Virus record (IMG/VR): IMGVR_UViG_3300027896_000107
Coordinates: 1 to 38,423 of that record
Source: a virus
Strand: one strand, 5' to 3'
DNA length: 38,423 nt
The notes below the pieces were generated by a model. It did no database searches. It saw nothing but the letters and a program-made list of their open reading frames with translations, and was not told the origin of the DNA. How positions within the stretch are numbered: the stretch's first letter is position 1; every line of letters begins with the position of its first letter. Shown in pieces: positions 1 through 6,808 of this stretch. Both the position numbers and the translations under genes were made by a program.

Positions 1-179
1 AAAAACTCAGCGCCATAGTTCACGCCTGGATTGAACTGGGTTCTGAAAAGCGGGATGTCGTGAGCGATTTTAACCAGCGGCTTGGAAAGCTCGAAGAGGA
101 CATTACCAAAACGTCTCAATCGCTCGACGAGATCGAGAGCGGAACGTACCAGGCGTCGCTTCCGCTGGCGAGTAAATAA
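1..179 (+). CDS. Small coiled-coil protein, C-terminal part (continues from 38235 across the circular join)
   Basis: The reading frame is open from base 3 and stops with TAA at 177-179. Bases 1-109 are identical to 38299-38407, so this is the end of the gene that starts with ATG at 38235. The joined protein is about 80 residues, highly charged, with a likely amphipathic helix (AIVHAWIELGSEKRDVVSDF) and a coiled-coil-like segment (QRLGKLEEDI). I do not recognise the family. It is the last gene of the replication block, directly downstream of the initiator-like gene. In the sequence variant at the other contig end this frame fuses to the zinc-ribbon gene at 303. Confidence 0.7.
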   Translation, partial: KLSAIVHAWIELGSEKRDVVSDFNQRLGKLEEDITKTSQSLDEIESGTYQASLPLASK

Positions 180-302
180 CAGGACTTGCGTGCCGTGTCC
201 ACATCTTCCGGCGTGAACTGGAAGCGGTCGCCGGAGCACCAACCATCTGAGCTTCGACATTGAGGCGCGAACGTCCGAGCGGCAACGCAGGAAGGAAACG
301 AA

Positions 303-422
303 ATGGCGAAATGCTCAAACTGCGGACACAAGTTAAAGGGACGGACGCGAAAATTCAAACTCGGGACGGCGCTCGCGTGTCCCGTGTGCCGAGCCAAATA
401 CGCGCAGGCAAGGGGGAAGTGA
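303..422 (+). CDS. Zinc-ribbon mini-protein (39 aa)
   Basis: This short frame begins ATG at 303 behind a GGAAGGAAACGAA stretch that can serve as ribosome binding site. It encodes 39 residues with two cysteine pairs, CSNCGH near the N-terminus and CPVC near residue 26, in an Arg/Lys-rich background. The spacing fits a small zinc ribbon. Its TGA (420-422) overlaps the ATG of the next gene at 422, which supports translation as a coupled pair. Function is unknown; small zinc ribbons in phages may bind nucleic acid or host proteins. In the variant at the contig end the preceding coiled-coil gene is fused to it in frame. Confidence 0.6.
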   Translation: MAKCSNCGHKLKGRTRKFKLGTALACPVCRAKYAQARGK

Positions 423-634
423 TGACTCAATGCAAAGCATGCGGGGCCGAAATCATCTTCGTGCCAACGGAAAAGGGAAGGGTTATTCCGCTGGATGTGA
501 AACCCGAGAAGCGGATGGTTTTGATCGGCCAAGGACCGAGCGTTCGGATGGTCGATGCCTACATGCCCCACTTCGCGACGTGCCCTGAAGCCAGCAAATT
601 CAGGAAGGGGAAAAAAGATGCGCCGCCCGCATAG
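422..634 (+). CDS. Small zinc-binding phage protein (70 aa)
   Basis: The protein begins with a CKACG knuckle at residues 4-8 and has a later HFATC near residue 53, giving a likely C2HC zinc site. The layout (Cys pair, Ile/Pro-rich strand with VIPLDV, a hydrophobic strand, then HFATCP and a basic tail) resembles conserved small phage proteins of unknown function. The start at 422 overlaps the previous stop, and the upstream GGGGGAAG supports it over the longer frame opening near 260. It overlaps the next gene by 17 bases. Confidence 0.65.
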   Translation: MTQCKACGAEIIFVPTEKGRVIPLDVKPEKRMVLIGQGPSVRMVDAYMPHFATCPEASKFRKGKKDAPPA

Positions 635-962
635 CACCAGAATTGGCCGCGCACTCTTGGTTTATCGCACCTGGATTGAGATGTGCAAGATGCGCGAGAT
701 GGAGCCCGGCACTCCCGAATATCGCTTCTTCCCGGAACGCCGCTGGAGATTCGACCGGGCGTGGGTCGGGCATCGTATCGCCATGGAAATCGAGGGCGGG
801 GTGTGGAGCAGGGGCCGCCATGTCCGGGGAAAAGGCTTCCTTGCCGACATGGAGAAGTACAACCGCGCAGCGCTTATGGGCTGGCGCGTGTTCCGCTTCA
901 CGCCTGACCAGGTGCTGGACGGCACTGCGATAGACTTTATGTGGAGGGCAATTAAGCTATGA
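618..962 (+). CDS. Nuclease-like protein, PD-(D/E)XK or VSR-like fold
   Basis: This is a 114-residue protein. A central segment IAMEIEGGVW, then GRHVRG, ADMEKYN and GWRVFRFTPDQV, matches the pattern of small phage endonuclease-like proteins, in which an acidic strand (MEIEGG) precedes a His/Arg loop and a helix before a final strand (WRVFRF). The Glu residues of the first strand and the Asp/Glu of ADMEK are candidate metal ligands. The start ATG at 618 is preceded by AAGGGG seven bases upstream, so I prefer it to an in-frame start at 555. It ends in an ATGA overlap with the next gene. A role in resolving or nicking DNA is inference. Confidence 0.6.
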   Translation: MRRPHSTRIGRALLVYRTWIEMCKMREMEPGTPEYRFFPERRWRFDRAWVGHRIAMEIEGGVWSRGRHVRGKGFLADMEKYNRAALMGWRVFRFTPDQVLDGTAIDFMWRAIKL

Positions 963-1336
963 GCCTTTTTTTCTGCCTCGTAATTGTCCTCGTTGCGGTC
1001 TCACTTGGAGCGTTTATTCAACTCAGGCGAGAGGCGCGGAGGGAAAGGGAGGACGCCGAAGAGAGGACATTTCGACGATCTCTTGCATCACTCAAGCGGG
1101 GGATCGCATTTCAAGAAGAACAAATCAGCGGATGTTCGACAACTGGGGTCGCGATTGTTCCCGAGGCCCAATTTTGGGGAGCTCGACTTGCCCAGAAAAA
1201 GGGCATCACCGATCGAGCGATAGTACAAGTTGGCCCAAGACAATGGGCCGCATATCGTGACGAAAAAATGATGGCGGTCTTCGAAACAATCGAAGCAGCC
1301 ATGAACGCAGCCCAAGGCACAGGCAATGAACGATAA
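959..1336 (+). CDS. Membrane-anchored small protein, unknown function
   Basis: The 125-residue protein starts with a single hydrophobic segment (residues 2-20, FFCLVIVLVAVSLGAFI), followed by an Arg/Glu-rich helix that looks like a coiled coil, then a mixed domain with no recognised motif. The ATG overlaps the previous TGA (ATGA), indicating coupled translation. The topology suggests an N-terminal anchor with a cytoplasmic body. I do not recognise the family. Confidence 0.55.
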   Translation: MSLFFCLVIVLVAVSLGAFIQLRREARREREDAEERTFRRSLASLKRGIAFQEEQISGCSTTGVAIVPEAQFWGARLAQKKGITDRAIVQVGPRQWAAYRDEKMMAVFETIEAAMNAAQGTGNER

Positions 1337-1703
1337 ATTCTCATCCGCCATCATGCAGCAGATGGCCTACAAGCACACGCTCCTGCTTCAGTACGCGACG
1401 GGCTTTGTCAAGGCTGCCCACGCCCTAGCGCTACGGGGCCTCGCGGTCGGCTCTGACGACGTGCCTGGCGAGTACCAGCCACCGAATGATGGCAAGCACA
1501 AGGGCATCCCCGGGAGCGCCATTGCGATGCTCCGTGAGGCGCACATCATCGAGAACCACGACCGCCGTAAGTCAAGCCGACCCTCGGCAAACGGGCGATG
1601 GATTGCGACGTATCGGCTGACGAGCCTATCAGCGGCGGAGAGGTTTTTAAGAGAGCAGGGAATCGAAGTCGAACGGCAATGGAGATTGGAGTTGACCGCA
1701 TGA
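1326..1703 (+). CDS. Hypothetical phage protein, possible winged-helix
   Basis: A 125-residue basic protein. Its middle (GIPGSAIAMLREAHII followed by RKSSRPSANGRWIATYRL) resembles small phage winged-helix-like proteins, in which a helix-loop-helix is followed by a basic beta-wing containing SRPSANGR. It overlaps the previous gene by 11 bases and the next by 4. A DNA-binding role is inferred from this pattern only, and no catalytic motif is seen. Confidence 0.5.
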   Translation: MNDKFSSAIMQQMAYKHTLLLQYATGFVKAAHALALRGLAVGSDDVPGEYQPPNDGKHKGIPGSAIAMLREAHIIENHDRRKSSRPSANGRWIATYRLTSLSAAERFLREQGIEVERQWRLELTA

Positions 1704-1939
1704 TAAACCTGACAAACCTTTCGAATGTTATTTTCAACTGGCGCTGGGCCACGAAGAAAACGATCAAGGAAGCCGCCGCTGAAATCGGAATTTCCAGACC
1801 GGCACTATCACGAATCGAACTTGACGGGACGCCTGACGGGAAAACTCTCGCTGTTATCGTGCGCTGGCTGCTTCGTCAGGGATTGGCTACCAACCACAAC
1901 GAGAAGATTCAGGAGGACGAGCCATGGGAAAAGCCATGA
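1700..1939 (+). CDS. Cro/C1-type helix-turn-helix protein
   Basis: A 79-residue protein whose residues about 17-40 (TIKEAAAEIGISRPALSRIE) form a typical XRE-family helix-turn-helix: helix, turn at Gly-Ile-Ser, recognition helix RPALSRIE. ATG at 1700 overlaps the previous TGA, so it is preferred over a longer upstream frame. It is the only clear helix-turn-helix regulator in the genome and could control early genes. There is no peptidase or long dimerisation domain as in a lambda CI repressor, so it looks Cro-sized. Confidence 0.65.
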   Translation: MINLTNLSNVIFNWRWATKKTIKEAAAEIGISRPALSRIELDGTPDGKTLAVIVRWLLRQGLATNHNEKIQEDEPWEKP

Positions 1940-2187
1940 GCGAAGATTACAGCACCGGGAGCGTGCGGATCCTGACGGAGCAGTGCCAGGCATACGAGCG
2001 GAAGATTTTCAATCTCATGGCCGCTGTCCTGTTCGTCGTTGGAATCATGCTCGGCTTCGCGTGGGGGCTGATGTATCAGGACGGCGTTGTGGCCGGATTG
2101 AAGGGCGATAAGGCCGTTCTGCAGCAGGAGAATAGGCGGCTGGATGAGATGGTCAATCAGGCAAGAAAAACGGTGATATTTCCATGA
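1924..2187 (+). CDS. Single-pass membrane protein with coiled coil
   Basis: An 87-residue protein with a hydrophobic span at about residues 31-50 (LMAAVLFVVGIMLGFAWGL) followed by a heptad-like helix (LKGDKAVLQQENRRLDEMV). AGGAGG at 1911-1916 is seven bases before ATG 1924, so this start is chosen over ATG 1936. It overlaps the previous gene by 16 bases. The shape resembles small phage membrane proteins that may act at the inner membrane. Function is unknown. Confidence 0.55.
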   Translation: MGKAMSEDYSTGSVRILTEQCQAYERKIFNLMAAVLFVVGIMLGFAWGLMYQDGVVAGLKGDKAVLQQENRRLDEMVNQARKTVIFP

Positions 2188-2207
2188 TTACCAAGGAGAG
2201 ATTCTAT

Positions 2208-2438
2208 ATGAGCGTCACCTTGCACGTGATAGCGGCAATTTTCAATGAATGGGCGGAACGTTACGCCAAAGATCCGGCATCGTTCTCTGAGGATTTCATC
2301 ACTGACGGAAAGCCCGACATGGACTATGGAGAGCGCTGTGCGAATTATTTTGTGAGGCTTGCCGGTGAGAAGCTGGTTGATGACCTTCTACTAAAAGCGG
2401 TCCCTCCAGCAACACCTCCGACACCGCCAAGGTCATGA
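2208..2438 (+). CDS. Hypothetical small acidic protein
   Basis: A protein of 76 residues from ATG 2208, preceded by AAGGAG at 2193-2198 with good spacing. An alternative ATG at 2184 overlaps the preceding stop and would add eight residues. The sequence is helical and acidic in the middle (SFSEDF, DMDYGERC) and ends in a Pro/Thr-rich tail (PPATPPTPP). No family is recognised. Confidence 0.5.
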   Translation: MSVTLHVIAAIFNEWAERYAKDPASFSEDFITDGKPDMDYGERCANYFVRLAGEKLVDDLLLKAVPPATPPTPPRS

Positions 2439-2442
2439 CTTT

Positions 2443-2552
2443 CCGGTCCCTTGGGCGCAGTGCTCTTAAAATTACGTCCAAAGAAGCAAGTGGGTATTAG
2501 GGATTTCGATCAACTCCCGCCAGCGAGAAGGCTGGATCCGCCCAGGGACCGG
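2443..2552 (+). other. Structured intergenic segment, candidate small RNA or leader
   Basis: The gap between genes contains a long-range inverted repeat. CCGGTCCC-T-TGGGCG (2443-2457) pairs with CGCCCA-GGGACCGG (2539-2552), giving 14 base pairs with a single bulged base. Inside lies a second hairpin, CCAGC-GAGAAG-GCTGG (2520-2535). The closing stem includes a seven-base stretch that looks like a tRNA acceptor, but no T-arm or anticodon arm fits. It could be a structured leader for the gene at 2568 or a small RNA; no promoter is visible. Confidence 0.4.
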
Positions 2553-2567
2553 GATTAAGAGGGAAGC

Positions 2568-2778
2568 ATGAAAATCTTTTGGGAGTGCCCGAACTGTAAA
2601 GAAGAATTTGAAATTGAGGTTAAGCGCCCAGACCCGGGGATGACTGAAACCGAGTTGTCAAAGATGTGGAGGGCGCTATCTCTGCGATGTCGATAGCTGT
2701 AAGGGAATACCCATAATCTTCTACGGTTATTGTGATGTCTGCAAAGAGAAAGTGAAAAAGAAGACTCGACATAAATAG
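2568..2778 (+). pseudogene. Zinc-ribbon gene broken by a +1 frameshift
   Basis: ATG 2568 opens a frame with a CPNC knuckle that ends at TAG 2694-2696 after 42 residues. Skipping the single C at 2691 restores a frame reading LRCDSCKG, then YCDVCKEKVKK, to TAG at 2776-2778. The restored protein of about 69 residues has three regularly spaced Cys pairs, strong evidence that the two halves were one gene. A sequencing or assembly indel, a real mutation and programmed +1 frameshifting are all possible; no classical +1 slippery site is present. Confidence 0.55.
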
Positions 2779-2793
2779 CTGTGGGGGAGCGCC

Positions 2794-2895
2794 ATGAAAA
2801 GAATTTTTCGCTGGATTGGCGTCGTCGTGATAGCCGCTATGGTGCTCGGATCAGTGTGGCTCATCTGTGCGCTTCAATACGTCCTGAGAGGATAA
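2794..2895 (+). CDS. Tiny single-span membrane peptide (33 aa)
   Basis: ATG 2794 follows a GGGGGAG site with short spacing. The peptide has a basic N-terminus (MKRIFRW) then one hydrophobic helix (IGVVVIAAMVLGSVWLICAL) and a short basic end. Position and shape suggest a real small membrane peptide, but coding evidence is limited to the binding site and tight packing between neighbours. Confidence 0.4.
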   Translation: MKRIFRWIGVVVIAAMVLGSVWLICALQYVLRG

Positions 2896-2897
2896 TC

Positions 2898-3119
2898 ATG
2901 AAAAACTACAACGAGATCGAGCGCCAGCGCGGGACGGTTCATTGCATGGTCGAGGCGGTGGCCGACGTTGAAACGGCGAGACGCTGCTTGAACACGGTAC
3001 GTGAAAGACTTTTTCTCGCTCACAAATCTGGACGCGCGTTAACCCTAACAGAGAACAAAGACGTCGCGGAATATATCGAGGGGCGGCTGATAACGATCGA
3101 TGGCCTGGAAAAGCCATGA
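2898..3119 (+). CDS. Hypothetical protein (73 aa)
   Basis: ATG 2898 lies two bases after the preceding stop and is preceded by GAGAGG, so it is chosen over a longer frame beginning near 2781. The protein is helical and charged, with no recognised motif. It is the last gene of the early small-gene cluster before the virion block. Confidence 0.5.
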   Translation: MKNYNEIERQRGTVHCMVEAVADVETARRCLNTVRERLFLAHKSGRALTLTENKDVAEYIEGRLITIDGLEKP

Positions 3120-3161
3120 ACAAGCCTCGGTGCTCTTCACCGGACAGATCACCGAGCATCG

Positions 3162-3167
3162 TATAAT
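3162..3167 (+). promoter_or_regulatory. Perfect -10 box before the connector gene
   Basis: TATAAT sits 18 bases before the ATG at 3185, with the ribosome binding site GGAGGG between them. No good -35 hexamer is found at normal spacing; TTCACC at 3136-3141 is too far. It may drive the connector and tail block. It fits a wider pattern of TANNNT boxes just before structural genes. Confidence 0.4.
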
Positions 3168-3184
3168 GGAAATGGAGGGTTTCA

Positions 3185-4078
3185 ATGCCGACGCCGCCCA
3201 CAGATACAAACGATCTTTGCACCCTGGCTCAACTTAAGGCTTTCATCGGTAACATCACATCGAACAGCGACGACGAGCTCATGCAACTGCAACTGGCGCT
3301 GAGCGGAGCCTCGTATGACTTTCTCCAGGCAACAGGCTTCCAGCCTGGCGACAACGGCAACGTGTTCAATCGCTCTCAAAATTACACGGAGACCTACAAC
3401 GGCACAGGATCTGAAAGGCTCTATCTTCGCAATCGACCTGTTACGGCAGTCGTCTCGTTAACGATTGACGGCCAAGCCATGCAGCCGTCTTCTGGACCGT
3501 CCGTTCCTGGCTACTTTATCGACGATCCTGGCGAGTCGCTCATCCTTCGCCCCGGCAATTTTCCAGTCGGTATCCCGGCGGCAGCGCCGCTAGGCTTCCC
3601 CTGGTATTTCGACCGCGGAGTTGGCAACGTCGTCGTCACCTATACCGCAGGCTACACAAAAAGTTTCTTGAACGAGCCGCACAGCATCCCTGCTTCTCCC
3701 GGTCCCTACACGGTTATCGTAAATGGCGTCGCAATCTTCATCGCGGATCTCGGGGTCAAATACGCCAGCGGTACTCCGCTCGTGCTCCACACGGCTCCCA
3801 CGGTGGACCAGTACGATCAGGCGGGCGGAACTTACACCTTCGCGGCCGCAGACCATGGCGCGGCGATTCTAATCAGCTACACGGCGCTCGGAGCACCGGC
3901 CAACATCCAGCGTGCCGTGACGGCCATGGCGGCGCTGATCTACAAGCGAAGAGGGTGGCTGGACGAAAAATCGCGCTCGATTCACGGCGGCGGGACGACG
4001 ACCTGGAAGGATTCCGCCTGGACGCCCGAGATCGAGCGGACGATCCTGCAGTACAAGAGAATGGCTCTGATTCTATGA
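3185..4078 (+). CDS. Head-tail connector protein with inserted beta-module
   Basis: The 297-residue protein has an N-terminal helical part (CTLAQLKAFIG, DDELMQLQLALSGAS), then strands with RNRPVTAVVSLTIDG and VVVTYTAGY, and a helical end (ANIQRAVTAMAALIYKRR). This is the layout of phage gp6-like adaptor proteins that bind the portal ring. Such adaptors are usually shorter. The extra length is a module at residues 173-236 (VNGVAIFIADLGVKY to AAILISYTA) also found in the tail tube and tip proteins. A GGAGGG site precedes the start, and the stop overlaps the next ATG. Confidence 0.75.
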   Translation: MPTPPTDTNDLCTLAQLKAFIGNITSNSDDELMQLQLALSGASYDFLQATGFQPGDNGNVFNRSQNYTETYNGTGSERLYLRNRPVTAVVSLTIDGQAMQPSSGPSVPGYFIDDPGESLILRPGNFPVGIPAAAPLGFPWYFDRGVGNVVVTYTAGYTKSFLNEPHSIPASPGPYTVIVNGVAIFIADLGVKYASGTPLVLHTAPTVDQYDQAGGTYTFAAADHGAAILISYTALGAPANIQRAVTAMAALIYKRRGWLDEKSRSIHGGGTTTWKDSAWTPEIERTILQYKRMALIL

Positions 4079-4623
4079 TCCGCTTCGAGATTGAGAACAC
4101 GACTCCCGAAATGCTCTCTGCCGCTAAGGCGCGCATCCAGCGGGGAGCGTTTACGGGCCTCAAGCGCGCGCTTGTAGACTTGCAGGGCTACATCAAGCTC
4201 AAAAAACTTCAGGGACAAGTGTTACGTCATGTTACAGGCAAAGGCGCTGCTTCGGTCCGCGTCTTGCCGCCAACTGAAGGCCCCCGGATGGAAGGCTTCG
4301 TTGCTGCCGGCGGCGGACCGGCCTTTTACATGGCCGTCCACGAATTCGGCGGCCTGAGAGATTACGAGATCCGCCCCAAGACCGCCAAGGCCCTGGCGTG
4401 GCCAACGGGCGGGACAGCAGCAGCCCGCTATAAAGTGGGAAGAATGATTTCGTTGAAAGCAAAGCAACGTGCAGCCGTGGCGGGAGGCGTCGGCATGGCC
4501 TTCGCGAAAGTAGTCCACCATCCAAAGGCCATCAAGCGCAGCTTCATGCGGACAGGATCTGAAGAGCGGGCGCCGCGCAGCGCCGCAATCATCGCGGAAT
4601 CGATCAGGCAGGAAATCTCATAA
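4075..4623 (+). CDS. Neck or tail-completion protein, HK97 gp10-like
   Basis: A 182-residue basic protein in the position where gp10-like minor proteins occur, between the connector and the tail terminator. The segment AFYMAVHEFGG with following strands matches the usual 'ya..vEfG' core of the gp10 family. It would help close the neck and join head and tail. ATG 4075 overlaps the connector stop by four bases. Confidence 0.65.
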   Translation: MIRFEIENTTPEMLSAAKARIQRGAFTGLKRALVDLQGYIKLKKLQGQVLRHVTGKGAASVRVLPPTEGPRMEGFVAAGGGPAFYMAVHEFGGLRDYEIRPKTAKALAWPTGGTAAARYKVGRMISLKAKQRAAVAGGVGMAFAKVVHHPKAIKRSFMRTGSEERAPRSAAIIAESIRQEIS

Positions 4624-4635
4624 GGGAGGACAATC

Positions 4636-4818
4636 ATGTTTTTATTACTGATGTTTTTGCTTTTCGTCGTCGGGGGACTGATCTATTTGCTGTCGAGGGC
4701 TTCGAACAGCGAGCGCCGCGCCGAACTCGGGCGGCTCTCGTTCATCATCGGCCTGGTGTTCTTCTGCATCGCACTCTATGGCGAAGCGGGCCATTTGATC
4801 TTGCCGACGCTTAGATAG
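4636..4818 (+). CDS. Two-span small membrane protein
   Basis: A 60-residue protein with two hydrophobic segments (residues 2-20 and about 36-52) joined by a short charged loop with RASNSERRAEL. A strong GGGAGG site lies before the ATG. A membrane protein between neck and tail genes is unusual; it could be a holin-like or superinfection factor, but no family is recognised. Confidence 0.55.
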   Translation: MFLLLMFLLFVVGGLIYLLSRASNSERRAELGRLSFIIGLVFFCIALYGEAGHLILPTLR

Positions 4819-4830
4819 GCTGAAAAGAAT

Positions 4831-4877
4831 CATTACAATTTCAGCAAAGTTTTCAGACCCGAGATTGTAATGTTTTT
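4831..4877 (+). terminator. Inverted repeat with T-run, possible weak terminator
   Basis: CATTACAAT (4831-4839) and ATTGTAATG (4864-4872) are perfect nine-base complements, followed by five T residues. The 24-base loop and AT-rich stem are atypical for a strong terminator, so an operator or processing hairpin is also possible. It lies between the small membrane protein gene and the tail-terminator gene. Confidence 0.4.
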
Positions 4878-4888
4878 ACGGAGACGCA

Positions 4889-5335
4889 ATGCCACAAAAT
4901 TCACGCGAGGCCATCTACGGGGCGCTCTTCACGAAGATCCAGGGCGCCTACGCCTGGGCTTTGTCTTCCCGGCGAATGTTTCCGATCGGAGACATCGAAC
5001 AGATCAAACAGCCGGCCTTCATTCTTCGTCAAGGACCGTCCGAGAAGGCAGACCAGAACCTAGCCCTGGGCCTAACGCGCTGGCATCTGGACGCCGAAGC
5101 GTTGATTTTCTTTCGCGTGGACACGACGCAGGACGCCGCGATCGCTCCAGCAACGATCGCCAACGCGCTGCTCGATGCCGTCGAGGCGGTGATAAGGACG
5201 CCAGTGCCCAATGAGCGGCAAACGCTCGGTGGCCTGGTCGAGAATGCCGCAATCGAGGGCGAAATTTTGATCGATGATGGCTCGAATGACGGCCAAGGCG
5301 TTCTGGTGATCCCGATAAAAATACTCACGGGCTGA
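4889..5335 (+). CDS. Tail terminator-like protein (lambda gpU-like)
   Basis: A 148-residue protein between neck and tail-tube genes. It opens with REAIYGALFTKIQG, a typical start of minor tail U or tail-completion proteins, and has a central ALDAVEAV-type helix with strands EALIFFRVD and GVLVIPIKI. Such proteins cap the tail tube and stop polymerisation. An ACGGAG site lies upstream. The call rests on position and overall pattern. Confidence 0.6.
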   Translation: MPQNSREAIYGALFTKIQGAYAWALSSRRMFPIGDIEQIKQPAFILRQGPSEKADQNLALGLTRWHLDAEALIFFRVDTTQDAAIAPATIANALLDAVEAVIRTPVPNERQTLGGLVENAAIEGEILIDDGSNDGQGVLVIPIKILTG

Positions 5336-5341
5336 GCGTGA

Positions 5342-5347
5342 TAGAAT
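5342..5347 (+). promoter_or_regulatory. -10-like box before the tail tube gene
   Basis: TAGAAT lies within GATAGAATAAA, an 11-base string repeated exactly before the terminase small subunit gene (16185-16195). The predicted start of transcription would fall just before the AGGGAGG binding site of the tail tube gene. No matching -35 box is evident. Confidence 0.35.
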
Positions 5348-5369
5348 AAAACAAGGGAGGAACACTCCG

Positions 5370-6128
5370 ATGATTGGTGAATATATTCAGTTTGGCGTGG
5401 GCCAGTGCGTGGCGAATCCGATGACCGGAAACCTGGCCGCTGCGGCCCCCGGAACTACAGCCGTGACGCAACCAGTGCGCTTCATGACGATGCAAGACAT
5501 CGATTTGACGTTCGACCAGACCATGAAGGAATTGAAAGGGAACTACCAATTCCCCGAGGACGTCGCTCCCGCCGATCGGAAACTTACGGGCAAGTGTGGA
5601 ACGGGACGGGTTGACATCAACCTCTTTAATCAGCTTTTCTTCGCGGACGTCTTCACGGTCGGAAGCACCGCTCTCGTCGCCGCCGAGTATGGAAACATCG
5701 GACTGACGCCCTTCACCGTGACCGTCGCCGGGCATGCGACATGGGTGACGGACATGGGCGTGCAATTTGCCGACGGACGCAGGCTCAAAAAAGTTACCAC
5801 ACCCAGCGCCACGGGAGAATATAGCGTCGCTTCCGGTGTTTACACTTTCTATTCCGTAGACACCGGCTTGGACGTTTACATCAGCTACACGAAGACTGTT
5901 GCCACCGGAGCCAACCTGCTGGTGCACAATCAGGTCCTCGGCTACGGACCCGTATTTGAGATGTGGCTGGCTGAATCCTATCAAGCAAACAACGGGGTCC
6001 ATCTGTGGGCCGTGCGGGCTTCAAAGCTGGCCATGCCCCTGAAGCGCGATGATTATTTGATTACGACGTTTGATTTTGAAGCGTTCCCCGACGCCAACGG
6101 GAACGTGATCACGTTCTGGTCAGCTTAA
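5370..6128 (+). CDS. Major tail tube protein with inserted beta-module
   Basis: A 252-residue protein directly upstream of the frameshifted tail chaperone, the standard site of the tail tube gene. The body has tube-like features (DIDLTFDQTMKELKG, GTGRVDINLFNQLFF, FEMWLAESYQ, KLAMPLKRDDYLITTFDFEAF). Residues 113-176 form a separate module (TVTVAGHATWVTDMGV, GEYSVASGVYTF, VYISYTK) that matches those in the connector and tip proteins and may project from the tail surface. The start has a strong AGGGAGG site. Confidence 0.75.
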   Translation: MIGEYIQFGVGQCVANPMTGNLAAAAPGTTAVTQPVRFMTMQDIDLTFDQTMKELKGNYQFPEDVAPADRKLTGKCGTGRVDINLFNQLFFADVFTVGSTALVAAEYGNIGLTPFTVTVAGHATWVTDMGVQFADGRRLKKVTTPSATGEYSVASGVYTFYSVDTGLDVYISYTKTVATGANLLVHNQVLGYGPVFEMWLAESYQANNGVHLWAVRASKLAMPLKRDDYLITTFDFEAFPDANGNVITFWSA

Positions 6129-6162
6129 AGTTTTACCACCTGGCAAGACCACCGAGCGAAGC

Positions 6163-6194
6163 GGCGGGGAGTTTAATCCTTTTCTTCCCGCCGC
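6163..6194 (+). other. GC-rich hairpin upstream of the tail chaperone gene
   Basis: CGGCGGG (6163-6169) pairs with CCCGCCG (6188-6194) around an 18-base loop. No T-run follows, so it is not a classic intrinsic terminator. It sits just before the chaperone gene, which lacks a clear ribosome binding site, and could affect its translation or mRNA stability. Confidence 0.35.
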
Positions 6195-6209
6195 CTTGCA
6201 ACATCAATC

Positions 6210-6533
6210 ATGCGAATCAAAGAAATAGAATTCGAGGGACAGAAATTCCGCATTGGGGCTCTCACCATCGGCCAGGCCAAGGACTTCCTGGGCGGACAGA
6301 CAGATGCCCTCAAGGGCGGCGATGCTGTCGCCATGGCAAAAACCTGGCGCAATTTCATCGTCCTCGGACTGAACAACGGCAGCAACGAAGCAGATCCGCC
6401 TTGGACCGAAGAGCGCCTTGAGGATGAGATCGATCTCCTGACCTTTGATTTTCTCCGCAATGAAATCCTCGAGTTTTCCGGAATGAAACTCGAAGCCGAA
6501 AAAAAAACGGAATCTCCGGCTCCGACTTCCTGA
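6210..6533 (+). CDS. Tail assembly chaperone, short zero-frame form
   Basis: This is the product when no frameshift occurs: 107 residues ending in TESPAPTS and TGA at 6531-6533. In lambda-like systems the short form is made in large excess over the fused one. No clear Shine-Dalgarno sequence is visible before ATG 6210; a GC-rich hairpin lies immediately upstream. Confidence 0.75.
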   Translation: MRIKEIEFEGQKFRIGALTIGQAKDFLGGQTDALKGGDAVAMAKTWRNFIVLGLNNGSNEADPPWTEERLEDEIDLLTFDFLRNEILEFSGMKLEAEKKTESPAPTS

Positions 6534-6808
6534 CACAGCTTCTTGAACTTCAAGGCTCTCTCGCCGTCGATTGCGGATGGTCCTGGCGCGACATTGAGGA
6601 CTGCCCGCTCGATCTTGCCTGGGAAATTCAAGCCCATATGGCAGAATATCCATCGACACGGATGCTCGCCGCTGCATATCTGGGCGTCAGACGCAAACAC
6701 CACGGACCCGCACCTTCCCTTCCTGCCGGGATTCCGATACAGAAAGATGTTCCCGACCATGTGAGAAAATGGTTAGAAGAGCTAAAGCTGCAGGGAAAGG
6801 CGAACTGA
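6210..6808 (+). CDS. Tail assembly chaperone, full-length -1 frameshift product
   Basis: The zero-frame protein (6210-6533, 107 aa; IKEIEFEGQKFRIGALTIGQ start) is a gpG-like chaperone. At nine A residues (6499-6507) a -1 slip continues the frame as NGISGSDFLTQLLELQG through WEIQAHMAEYPS to TGA 6806-6808, giving about 199 residues. The extension contains WSWRDIEDCPLDLAWEIQ, like gpT-type extensions. In lambda and many siphophages both products bind the tape measure and recruit tube subunits. The downstream frame has no suitable start of its own, and it ends exactly at the tape measure ATG (TGATG). Confidence 0.8.
6499..6507 (+). promoter_or_regulatory. Programmed -1 ribosomal frameshift site (A9)
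   Basis: In the zero frame the run is read GAA AAA AAA ACG, giving the slippery heptamer A AAA AAA. A -1 slip reads AAC next and opens the 100-codon extension. The position, near the end of the chaperone frame and before the tape measure gene, is where such sites are conserved in tailed phages. Confidence 0.8.

Noticed and set aside
116-637. Leftward 173-codon frame over the early genes
   Set aside because: It runs antisense to well-supported zinc-ribbon genes and shows no motif or binding site.
2445-2550. tRNA-like acceptor stem (seven base pairs)
   Set aside because: No T-arm, anticodon arm or usual spacing could be found between the arms, so it is listed only as a structured segment.
4870-5214. 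Alternative rightward frame over the tail-terminator gene
   Set aside because: It overlaps the better-supported frame at 4889, is Arg-rich and lacks a binding site.
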